64,000 nt of DNA from CAJBVW01 sp964457335 (GTDB lineage: Bacteria > Myxococcota_A > UBA796 > SXON01), in the NCBI GenBank assembly GCA_964457335.1, contig CAYWGD010000026.1, positions 5,629 to 69,628 on the forward strand, given 5' to 3'. Below the pieces are notes generated by a model that was not told the DNA's origin, did no database searches, and saw only the letters and a program-made list of their open reading frames with translations. The translations under genes were made by a program, and so were the position numbers. Of this stretch, positions 1 to 8,316 are shown piece by piece. Each line of letters begins with the position of its first letter. Positions within the stretch are counted from its first letter, which is position 1.

Positions 1-3000
1 AGTTCAGGAAGCGCGGCGCGGAGGGGCGCACCATGAGCGGCAGGCGCGCGGTCACGTCGGCGGAGCCGGTGCCGAAGGCGCGCTCGCGGGCCACCGCCAC
101 GACCATCACGCGGTAGCGCGTGAGCGAGTCGGGGAGGGCGAGCGGCACGGTCGCGCGGCCGCTCCGGTCGGTGACGACGCTCGGTGCCCACAGGGCGACG
201 GCGGAGAAGTCGGCGCGGACCTGGATGGCCGGCGCGGCCTCGCCGCCCTCGGCCTTCGCCTTCTTCTGGGGCTCCATCGGAGCGGCGCTCCGCGCGACCG
301 GCGCCGCCTCGTCCGCCATCTCGGCCATCGGCGCCGCCATCGGGGCGGACTGGAGGAGCACGAGGTCTCGCCCGCCGCCCCCCGGGCCCATGCCGCGTGC
401 ACCGAGCCCGCCGATCGCGAGCGCGCCGGGGTCGGCGAGGGTCACCCACTGGCGGAGGTGCTCGGCCTGGATCGCGTCGCCGCGCGGCGCGTAGAAGACG
501 GTGAGCGGATCGGGCAGCTCGTACCCGGTGAGCGCGAGGACGGCCTCGTCGACGGCGACCACGGCGAGCTCCGCGCCGGGCTCGGGCGCGCCGGTCGGGC
601 CGGTGACGGTGAGCTGAATCTCGGTCTTCCCGCCCGGGGTGAGGCGGGCCTCGACCGGGGCCACCTGCACCGAGAGCGTGCGAGTGAGGCGCGACACGTC
701 GAAGGTCAGCGTGCCGCCCGCGTAGGCCGCGCGCTTCGGGAGGTCGGCGCGCGGCTTCCCGTCGTCGCCGGTGCGGGTGCGCGCCCCGACCACGTCGACG
801 GCCACCGTGAAGTCGGGGACGTGTGCCTCGCCGACGGCCACCTCGAGCGGGGTGGTGGCCTCGGTGATCACGAAGGGGCGGGTCTCCAGCAGGTTCCCGC
901 CGGCGCGCACGGTGAGGAGGCCCTCCGCGGGCCAGAACGGCGCCTGCACGAGGAAGCGCGCCGTCTCGCCCACGGCCCAGCTCTTCTTCTCGGGCACCAG
1001 CGTGACGCGCTCCTGCTCGACGCCCCGATCGGGCACGAGCTGCTCGCCGGCCACCCACACGCGGATCTCCGTCGTGTTCTTGCGGCCGTGCGGGTCGGTG
1101 ACGGTGGCCACGACCGCGTAGGTCCCGCCCGCGTCGGGCGTGAACGTCGCGGTGCCGGCCCCCGCGTCGAGTCGCTTGGACGCCACCTCCTCCGGCACCT
1201 CCTTCCACTCGCCGCCCACGCGCCGCCACACGAGGCGGCGGAACGAGACCTCGATCGCGCCGGTGCCCGCGGCCTTGCCGGCACGGTCCACGACCAGGGC
1301 CTCGACCTCGACCGGGGACTTCGCGGCGACGTACGGCTTCGCGGTCTTCAGCCCGACGTACCAGGCGGCGGGGTGCACGAGGAAGTCGCGCGACGCGGTC
1401 CACGCCTGCCGGTTCACGTCTTCGACGGTGGCCTGCGCGTGCACGGTCATCGGGCGCGTCGGGGTGAGCGCGGCGAAGTGCACGCCGAGGTGGTGCTCGC
1501 CGGCGGCGTCGGTGACGCCCTCGAGCGTCACGGGCGGCGTGTAGGGCTCCGGCTCGAACCACCACTTCCACCACGGCGACCAGGGGCCGAAGCTCCAGTC
1601 CTCGCGGCCCGGCGGCACGAAGGTCGCGGGCGTGGCCGACACCTCCCAGCGGACGGGCGCGCTCGCGAGGCCCCCGCCGGCGTAGTAGCGGGCGGCCACG
1701 TCGACCGTCGCGTCCTCGCCGAGCGCGTAGATGCCGTCGGCCCCGGCGGCCGACACCTCGAACTCCGGCGTTCGGTACTCCTGGATCTCGAAGGCGTGCC
1801 AGGTCGAGCCTTCGTCGGCCACGAGCTCGATCTGGGCGGCGCCGAGGTCGGGGGTGTCGGGGAGCTTCAGGTCGAAGGTGAAGCCGCCGAGGCCGGACAT
1901 CTTCGCCACGCCCTCGCCGAGCGGGTTGCCGAGGCTCGACTTCGCGATCCAGCGCACCGTCGCGCCCTCCGCGCGGCGGAGCGTCGTCTCCGGGTCGGGC
2001 TCGGCCATGCGGAGCCAGCCGCGCACGTGCACGGTCTCGCCGGGCTTGTAGAGGTGCTTGTCGTCGAACACGTACCAGCGGAGCTGGTCCATCTGTTCGG
2101 CGCCGATCCAGCTGCCCTCGTACGCCCACGGCACCGCGGGGAGCAGCGCCGTGTCGTCGCCCACGCGCGCGACGAGCCCGAGCGCGTCGTCCACCTTCAG
2201 GCGGGCGAGGCCGTGCGCGTCGCTCTTCGTCGCGCCCTCCTGGCCCAGGAGCTCGACGGTGGCGCCGTCGACCGCGCGGCCGTCCGCGAGGCTCGTCACC
2301 CAGGCGGTCACGGCGGCGGGCTCGCGGATCGCGGTCAGCCCGAGCTTCGTGACCTGCACCCAGCCGATCCACTCGGTGCGCTCCCAGCGGCTCTTCGGCT
2401 GGTTCGTGGGCTCGACCTGCACGACGAAGTGGCCCGTGCCGCCGCCCAGGTACGGGGCGAGGTCGATGCGGGTCTCCACCTTGCGGTCGGGGTCGCTCGC
2501 GACGGGCACGGTCCCGGCGAACACGCGCGTCCCGGGGAGCTCGCCCTTCCGCGCGTCCTCCCAGCGCCAGCGGCTCCACCACTGCGTCCAGGCCTTCCAG
2601 TCCGCCGGCGTGACCTCGTGGATCTTCACGCGGAGCGAGGCGTGGTTGGTCGTGAAGACGGAGACGGAGGGGGTGCCCGCCGGCTCGACCACGACGAAGG
2701 GGTTGGGGGGCCCGGTGAAGCTCTTGTCGGCGGCGCCCACGTCCACCGAGAAGGTGCGGGCCTCGGGCAGCGCCTGGCCGAAGGTGTCGCGGATCCCGGC
2801 GGCGACGCGCACCTTGTAGGTGGTGCGGGGGGCGAACGCACCGTGGATGCCGACGGTGTTCCCCGAGGGCACGAGCGCGAGGCCGGCGACGGTGGGCTCG
2901 ATCGTGATCGTCGCGGGGTCGAAGGCCTCCTCGTCGAGCGGGTTCGAGAACTCCATGGCCCAGGAGGCGTCGGGCGGGCAGGGGTTCTGCCAGCACGTAG

Positions 3001-4087
3001 GCGCCGACACGGTGAGCGGGCCGAAGGTCCGGAAGGAGAAGGACTGCTCGCCGGTGGTGGGGAGCGGGCCTTCGGCGGAGGGCGCGCCCTTCGCGACCAC
3101 GACGGAGTAGCTCGTGCCGTTGGAGAGGCGCTCGGTCGGCACCACGACGACCTGGCGGTCCGGGTGCTCGGGCGGACGCGCCGCGAAGGCGGGAGGGACC
3201 TCGTCCGGGCGCGCGAGGCGCACGGGGACGGTGCGGCCGCCGCCGCGCACCTGGATCGAGGCGAGGAGCGCGTCGGCGGTGACGGCCTGGTCGAAGCCGA
3301 GCACGAGCGCGGGCTCGAGGGGCTGGGGCGTGTGCTCGTCGGGCCAGGTGCTCGTGAGCGAGAGCGGCGGGGTGGCGAAGGTCCACGAGACCGCGGCGTC
3401 GAGCGCGGTCCCGTCGGCGGCGCGCGTGCCGGCGGGGATCTCCGCGGTGTAGCGCGTCGCCATCGGGAAGCGTCCCTCGGGCTGGAAGACCACCGTCTTC
3501 GTGCCGAGCCAGCGCCACTCGCCGGGCGGCGTCGGCGTGAGCTTCACCGGCACCGTGGCGGCGGCGGTGTCCGCGTCGGTGAGCGGCACCATGGGCCGCG
3601 AGAAGGTCGCGGAGAGGTGCGGGGCGAGGGGGACGTCGCCCTCGGGGGCGCGCCGGAGCACGGTGAGCGGGCCGGTCGCGACCTCGGGGGCCTCCGCGGT
3701 CGCCGGCGGCGGGAAGGGGAGGTTCGTCGTGGCGCCGGTGCGCGGCGGGGGCGTGGGGCCCTTGCGGAGGGCGAATTCGACGGCGTCGTCGGCGTCCGCG
3801 GGCAGCGGCGGCAGGCGGCCGAGCAGCGCGTCGGTCTCCGCGGCGGAGAGCGGCGTCGCGGGCGGGAGCGGGAGCGTGGTGGAGGCGCCCGCGGCCGGGC
3901 GCGCCTCGTAGAGCTCCATGACGAGGCCCTCGGCCTCGGGATCCTCGACGAACATCACCTTTCCCTCCGAGGCCGCGGTCGGGGTCACGGGCGCCGAGGA
4001 CGCCGGGGCCTCCGGCTGCACGGGCGCGCGGAGGCACGCCGCGAGGAGCGCGAAGCCGGCGGAAGAACGGAGCGGGGACCAGCGCAT
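1..4087 (-). CDS. Alpha-2-macroglobulin family lipoprotein (3' end outside window)
   Basis: Periplasmic lipoprotein that in this family traps and neutralises attacking proteases. The ATG at 4087 gives an N-terminus with a lipobox (LLAAC, Cys18), so the protein should be lipidated. The frame stays open for about 1,360 codons to the left edge. Seen inside it: a GETVHVRGWLR stretch (complement of about 2012-2045), typical of macroglobulin-like domain MG1/2 linkers; VLALTGYELPDPL; and, at the visible end, RYRVMVVAVARE followed by RLPLMVRPSAPRFLN, which marks the region before the thioester domain. The thioester CxEQ motif would lie beyond the window, so thioester or non-thioester class cannot be judged. 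A TAAGCT -10-like hexamer (minus, 4131-4126) lies 38 nt before the start. It diverges from the gene at 4260. Family assignment is firm; the protease-defence role is known from the family, not shown here. Confidence 0.9.
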   Translation of the reverse strand, partial: MRWSPLRSSAGFALLAACLRAPVQPEAPASSAPVTPTAASEGKVMFVEDPEAEGLVMELYEARPAAGASTTLPLPPATPLSAAETDALLGRLPPLPADADDAVEFALRKGPTPPPRTGATTNLPFPPPATAEAPEVATGPLTVLRRAPEGDVPLAPHLSATFSRPMVPLTDADTAAATVPVKLTPTPPGEWRWLGTKTVVFQPEGRFPMATRYTAEIPAGTRAADGTALDAAVSWTFATPPLSLTSTWPDEHTPQPLEPALVLGFDQAVTADALLASIQVRGGGRTVPVRLARPDEVPPAFAARPPEHPDRQVVVVPTERLSNGTSYSVVVAKGAPSAEGPLPTTGEQSFSFRTFGPLTVSAPTCWQNPCPPDASWAMEFSNPLDEEAFDPATITIEPTVAGLALVPSGNTVGIHGAFAPRTTYKVRVAAGIRDTFGQALPEARTFSVDVGAADKSFTGPPNPFVVVEPAGTPSVSVFTTNHASLRVKIHEVTPADWKAWTQWWSRWRWEDARKGELPGTRVFAGTVPVASDPDRKVETRIDLAPYLGGGTGHFVVQVEPTNQPKSRWERTEWIGWVQVTKLGLTAIREPAAVTAWVTSLADGRAVDGATVELLGQEGATKSDAHGLARLKVDDALGLVARVGDDTALLPAVPWAYEGSWIGAEQMDQLRWYVFDDKHLYKPGETVHVRGWLRMAEPDPETTLRRAEGATVRWIAKSSLGNPLGEGVAKMSGLGGFTFDLKLPDTPDLGAAQIELVADEGSTWHAFEIQEYRTPEFEVSAAGADGIYALGEDATVDVAARYYAGGGLASAPVRWEVSATPATFVPPGREDWSFGPWSPWWKWWFEPEPYTPPVTLEGVTDAAGEHHLGVHFAALTPTRPMTVHAQATVEDVNRQAWTASRDFLVHPAAWYVGLKTAKPYVAAKSPVEVEALVVDRAGKAAGTGAIEVSFRRLVWRRVGGEWKEVPEEVASKRLDAGAGTATFTPDAGGTYAVVATVTDPHGRKNTTEIRVWVAGEQLVPDRGVEQERVTLVPEKKSWAVGETARFLVQAPFWPAEGLLTVRAGGNLLETRPFVITEATTPLEVAVGEAHVPDFTVAVDVVGARTRTGDDGKPRADLPKRAAYAGGTLTFDVSRLTRTLSVQVAPVEARLTPGGKTEIQLTVTGPTGAPEPGAELAVVAVDEAVLALTGYELPDPLTVFYAPRGDAIQAEHLRQWVTLADPGALAIGGLGARGMGPGGGGRDLVLLQSAPMAAPMAEMADEAAPVARSAAPMEPQKKAKAEGGEAAPAIQVRADFSAVALWAPSVVTDRSGRATVPLALPDSLTRYRVMVVAVARERAFGTGSADVTARLPLMVRPSAPRFLN

Positions 4088-4259
4088 GGGGGCTCTCCGA
4101 CGCGCACAACGCGCGCGACGCCGGGAGCTTACGTCGGGGCACCCCCGCGCGCCGGTCTCGGACTGTCGAGCCAGGGGTGGCGGGGCACGCCGGAAGCCGC
4201 GGCCTCGCGGAGCGCGCGGCCGCTTCCGTGCGACACTTCCGAGAGTCCGGAGCTCGTCC

Positions 4260-6272
4260 ATGCTCGCCTTCCTGCTCGGCGCGGCCTGCTTCGCCGAGAA
4301 GCCGCCGACCGACGGGCCCTGCACCGGCACCCGCACCTACGCCGACGCCGACGGGGACGGCTTCGGGGACCCCGACGCGCCGGTCTCCTCCTGCGAGCGC
4401 TCCCCGAGCGACGTGGACGACGCCTCCGACTGCGACGACGCCGACGCCACGGCCTTCCCCGGGGCCGTCGAGGTCTGCGACGGGGACGACGACGACTGCG
4501 ACGGCGCCATCGACGAGCCGGACGCCGCCGACGCGCTCCCCTGGTACCGGGACGACGACGGGGACGGCTTCGGGGACGCCGCTACCACGACGCGCGCCTG
4601 CGCGGCGCCCGAGGGCTACGTCGGGGACGCCACCGACTGCGACGACGACGGCGCGACCGACTTCCCCGGCGCCGGCGAGGTGTGTGACGGCGACGACGAC
4701 GACTGCGACGGCCTCGTCGACGACGAGGACCCCGACCTGCTCGATCGCCCGACCTGGTACGTCGACGCCGACGGCGACGGCTTCGGCGACACCACCACCG
4801 CGGTGGTCCAGTGCGACGCGGCCGTCGGGTACGTCGGCGACCCCGGGGACTGCGACGACGCGGACGCGGCGATCAGCCCCGGCGCCGACGACGCCTGCTG
4901 GGACGGCGTCGACCAGGACTGCGACGGCGCCGACGTGTCCTGCCCCATCGAGGGGAACCTCGGCGTCGCGACCGCGGACGTGACGCTCCTGGGCGAGATC
5001 TACGCGGGTCTCGCGGGGGAGGCGCTCGCCGGCGGCGGTGACCTCGACGGCGACGGGCTCGACGACGTGCTGATCGCGGACGAGCACCGCGTGTACGTCG
5101 TGCTCGGCCCGCTCACCGCGGGCTCGCTGGCCTCCGTGCCGGCGCGGACCACCCCCAAGGCCACCGACCTCGACTACGGGGACGCGCTGGCGATCGGCCC
5201 GGACTTCGACGGCGACGGCGCGACCGACTGGGCCGTCGGGGCCCCCGGCGCGGATGACGGCTACGGCGTGGCCTACCTCTCGAGCGGCGCGCCCGTCCCC
5301 CGCAGCGTGCCCGCCTACGACGTGGCCGTCCAGCTCTTCCAGGGCGAGGCGTACGGCGACGGGTTCGGGTCGGCGGTCGCGCTCCTGCCGAGCCTCGACG
5401 GCGACGGCTACGCCGAGCTGCTCGTCGGCGCCTACGGCGTGGACACGGCGGGTTCGGGGGCAGGCGCGGCCTACGTCTTCGCCGGGCCGACGACGGGCAC
5501 GCTGGAGCGGAGCGCCTCGTCGGCCGAGGTCGTCCTGCTCGGCGAGGACGCGGACGACCGCTTCGGCTGGCGCGTCGCGGCCGCCGGCGACGTGGACGGT
5601 GACGGGCTCGGGGACCTCCTCGTGGGGGCGTTCCTGAGCGACGCGGGCGGGGTGTCGGCGGGCGCCGGCTACCTGTTCACGACACCGGCGGCCGGGACGG
5701 TCGACGCGTCCGCGGCGGACGCGACGCTCACGGGGGCCGAAGGGGACTACCTCGGCTACGCGATCGCCGCGGCGGGCGACGTGGACGGGGACGGCCTCGC
5801 CGACCTGCTCCTCGGCGCTCCGGGCGACGACTCCACGGATGACGCGGCCGGGGCGGCCTACCTCGTGCCCGGCGGGATCACGGGGGCGAGCCCGGTGTCC
5901 GCGGTCTGCGTCGCCCAGGTGCTCGGGGACGTCGCCGACGACGAGGCGGGCGAGTCGGTGGCCGGCGCCGGGGACGTGGACGGCGACGGCTTCGCCGACC
6001 TCCTCGTCGGGGCGGCCGGCAACGACGCGGCCGGCCCGGGTTTCGGCGCCGCGTGCCTGCGGTACGGCCCAGCGTCGGGCGCCGTCTCCCTCTCGAAATG
6101 CGACGCGCTCCTGGTGGGTGACGCGACCGGAGACGCGACCGGCACGCCCGTCGCGGCCGCCGGGGACACGGACGGCGACGGCCTCGCCGACATCCTGGTC
6201 GGCGCCTGGAGCGACGACACGGCCCACACCGCCGCCGGCGCGATCCACCTCTGGTACGGCCGCCCGCGCTGA
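4260..6272 (+). CDS. MopE-repeat / FG-GAP surface lipoprotein
   Basis: 670-residue predicted outer-surface lipoprotein. The start at ATG 4260 is chosen because it gives a short signal peptide with lipobox LGAAC (Cys10); longer upstream extensions are Arg-rich junk. Residues ~15-230 hold three to four Cys/Asp units of the type YxDxDGDGFGD...DCDDxDxxxxPGAxEVCDGDDDDCDG, a calcium-binding-like motif also found in MopE and many Myxococcota surface proteins. Residues ~245-670 are FG-GAP/VCBS propeller repeats (GDxDGDGxxDLLVGA). It has the same architecture as the protein at 8313-11177, with which it shares long stretches, so the two look like duplicates separated by the repeat protein at 6358. No enzymatic motif is seen. 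Adhesion or metal binding is plausible but unproven. Confidence 0.85.
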   Translation: MLAFLLGAACFAEKPPTDGPCTGTRTYADADGDGFGDPDAPVSSCERSPSDVDDASDCDDADATAFPGAVEVCDGDDDDCDGAIDEPDAADALPWYRDDDGDGFGDAATTTRACAAPEGYVGDATDCDDDGATDFPGAGEVCDGDDDDCDGLVDDEDPDLLDRPTWYVDADGDGFGDTTTAVVQCDAAVGYVGDPGDCDDADAAISPGADDACWDGVDQDCDGADVSCPIEGNLGVATADVTLLGEIYAGLAGEALAGGGDLDGDGLDDVLIADEHRVYVVLGPLTAGSLASVPARTTPKATDLDYGDALAIGPDFDGDGATDWAVGAPGADDGYGVAYLSSGAPVPRSVPAYDVAVQLFQGEAYGDGFGSAVALLPSLDGDGYAELLVGAYGVDTAGSGAGAAYVFAGPTTGTLERSASSAEVVLLGEDADDRFGWRVAAAGDVDGDGLGDLLVGAFLSDAGGVSAGAGYLFTTPAAGTVDASAADATLTGAEGDYLGYAIAAAGDVDGDGLADLLLGAPGDDSTDDAAGAAYLVPGGITGASPVSAVCVAQVLGDVADDEAGESVAGAGDVDGDGFADLLVGAAGNDAAGPGFGAACLRYGPASGAVSLSKCDALLVGDATGDATGTPVAAAGDTDGDGLADILVGAWSDDTAHTAAGAIHLWYGRPR

Positions 6273-6273
6273 C

Positions 6274-6290
6274 GCCCCCCTGAAAGGGGG
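6274..6290. terminator. GC hairpin CCCCC-TGAAA-GGGGG
   Basis: Immediately after the stop of the 4260-6272 gene, C-tract 6276-6280 pairs with G-tract 6286-6290 around a TGAAA loop. There is no T-run, so a classical intrinsic terminator is uncertain. The same 17-mer occurs at 37131-37147. Confidence 0.45.
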
Positions 6291-6357
6291 ATGTACTGGT
6301 TTCGGGACGTAGCCGGCCGGCAGTTCGTGGCACACTGACCGGACGCCGGAGTGACCG

Positions 6358-8316
6358 ATGCTCGTCCTGCTCTCCCTGTTCGCCGCCCGCGCGACGGAGA
6401 TGACGTTCAGCTGCCCCTCGGTGAGCGCGCCTCCCGACGCGCGGCCGTACTACGACACCGATCCCGTCGCCGTTGCCGACACGGCGTGGGACGAGGTGTA
6501 CGCCTGGTTCGACGCGAGCTGCCTCACGACGTGCACGTCGGCGTACCCGGGCGGGACCTGCGAGTCGGCCTCCTGCGTCACCGGGGCCGGCGCGACGCTC
6601 GTGTGGGAGGAGGAGACCCACGAGGACGGCGACTCCATCGACGGGGAGCGGACCACCACCTACACGCTCGAGGTCACGCCGCCCGCCTCGTCCGGGCTGG
6701 CGTGGACCTCGGCCGCGATCGCGTGGACGAGCGTGGAGTGGTGGTCGGGGAGCTTCAACGACGGCACCAGCGAGACCTACGCCGTCTCCTGGAGCGGAGA
6801 GCTGCAGTCCGGCTGGACCGTGGACGGCTGGTTCGACGCGTACGGGTACGAGTCCCAGAGCACGGGCTCAACGTACGTGACCTACGCGGGGTGGACGTGG
6901 AGCTCCGACGGCTGCGAGTGGGCCGCGGACCACGTCGACGACTTCGACGTCGGCGAGACGATCACCGTCGCGGTGAACGCCGACCCGACCATCGAGGTCG
7001 TGTACCCCTACTACGTGAGCGAGACCTGCGACACCGAGGGCCCCGGCACCTGGCGCGGGTACATCGACGGGGCGCTCTACGGGGTGGTGGACGAGACCAC
7101 CTGGGAGCTCGCCGGGGACGCCGACGGGGACGGCTTCGCCACGACCGACTGCGACGACGGCGACGCCTCGGTGAACCCCTGCGCCGCCGAGGTCGCGCTC
7201 GACGGCGTGGACTCCGACTGCGACGGCGCGGAGGACGTCGACGGCGACGGCGGGGTGGGCGGGGCCGAGGGCGGCGACGACTGCGACGACACCGACCCCA
7301 CCATCTACGCCGGCGCTCCCGAGACGCCCTACGACGGCGTCGACCAGGACTGCGACGGCGCGGACCTCACCGACGCGGACGGCGACGGCGCCGACGCGCT
7401 GGTCGCCGGCGGGACGGACTGCGACGACACCGACCCGGCGACCTACGTGGGCGCCCCCGAGACGCCGTATGACCGCGTCGACCAGGACTGCAGCGGCGCG
7501 GACCTCACCGACGTGGACGGCGACGGCTTCGACGCCATCGTGACGGGCGGCAGCGACTGCGACGACACCGACCCCGACGTGGGGGCGGGCCTGGCCGAGG
7601 TGCCCTACGACGGGGTCGACCAGGACTGCGACGGCGCCGACCTCACCGACGTGGACGGCGACGGGGCGGACGCGATCGCCGTCGGGGGCGACGACTGCGA
7701 CGACGAGGACGCCACCGCGTTCGTCGGGGGCGCGGAGGTCGCCTACGACGGCGTCGACCAGGACTGCGACGGCGCCGATCTCACCGACGTGGACGGCGAC
7801 GGCGACGCCGCGATCGCGGCCGGCGGCGACGACTGCGACGACGGCGACGCCGACGTCTACGCCGGGGCGGCCGAGGTCGCGTACGACGGCGTCGACCAGG
7901 ACTGCGACGGCGCGGACCTCACCGACGTGGACGGCGACGGCGGGGACGCCCTGGCCGCGGGCGGTGACGACTGCGACGACGCCGACGCGAGCGTGTACGC
8001 GGGCGCCACCGAGGTGCGCTACGACGGCGTCGACCAGGACTGCGACGGCGCGGACCTCACCGACGCCGACGGCGACGGCGCCCACGCGCCCGGCGTGGGC
8101 GGCGACGACTGCGACGACAACGACCCCGACGCCTACATCGGCGCCCCCGAGGTGGAGTGTGACGGCGTCGACCAGGACTGCGACGGGGTGGACAGCTGCC
8201 CGCCCCCCTCCGCGGGCCCGCCCGAGGAGGAGGACACCGGCTGCGGGGGCGGCGGCGCGGCCTTCCTGCTCTCGCTGGGCGTGCTCGCGGCCCCGCGTCG
8301 GCGGGCGCGCCGGTGA
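6358..8316 (+). CDS. Secreted protein with 46-residue MopE-type repeats and MYXO-CTERM
   Basis: 652 residues. The ATG at 6358 gives a short hydrophobic N-terminus (MLVLLSLFAARA), probably a Sec signal. Residues ~20-250 are a unique Trp/Tyr/Asp-rich domain that I do not recognise. From about residue 255 come eight or so Asp/Cys repeats of the form DCDDxDxxxYxGAxEVxYDGVDQDCDGADLTDxDGDG. The C-terminus (DTGCGGGGAAFLLSLGVLAAPRRRARR region) is a MYXO-CTERM-like anchor: Cys, hydrophobic helix, Arg cluster. Its stop overlaps the GTG start of the next gene (GTGA), so the two are probably co-translated. Role: surface-displayed, probably Ca2+-rigidified stalk; substrate unknown. Confidence 0.85.
   Translation: MLVLLSLFAARATEMTFSCPSVSAPPDARPYYDTDPVAVADTAWDEVYAWFDASCLTTCTSAYPGGTCESASCVTGAGATLVWEEETHEDGDSIDGERTTTYTLEVTPPASSGLAWTSAAIAWTSVEWWSGSFNDGTSETYAVSWSGELQSGWTVDGWFDAYGYESQSTGSTYVTYAGWTWSSDGCEWAADHVDDFDVGETITVAVNADPTIEVVYPYYVSETCDTEGPGTWRGYIDGALYGVVDETTWELAGDADGDGFATTDCDDGDASVNPCAAEVALDGVDSDCDGAEDVDGDGGVGGAEGGDDCDDTDPTIYAGAPETPYDGVDQDCDGADLTDADGDGADALVAGGTDCDDTDPATYVGAPETPYDRVDQDCSGADLTDVDGDGFDAIVTGGSDCDDTDPDVGAGLAEVPYDGVDQDCDGADLTDVDGDGADAIAVGGDDCDDEDATAFVGGAEVAYDGVDQDCDGADLTDVDGDGDAAIAAGGDDCDDGDADVYAGAAEVAYDGVDQDCDGADLTDVDGDGGDALAAGGDDCDDADASVYAGATEVRYDGVDQDCDGADLTDADGDGAHAPGVGGDDCDDNDPDAYIGAPEVECDGVDQDCDGVDSCPPPSAGPPEEEDTGCGGGGAAFLLSLGVLAAPRRRARR
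7363..8190 (+). repeat. 138-bp in-frame tandem repeats (46 codons)
   Basis: The GACCTCACCGAC-type (GATCTC once) segment encoding ADLTD recurs at 7363, 7501, 7639, 7777, 7915 and 8053, exactly 138 bp apart, within the 6358-8316 gene. High DNA identity between units favours copy-number change by recombination or slippage. Confidence 0.85.

Noticed and set aside
458..4687. A 1,409-codon plus-strand frame
   Set aside because: Antisense to the alpha-2-macroglobulin gene; composition is low-complexity and no motif is present.
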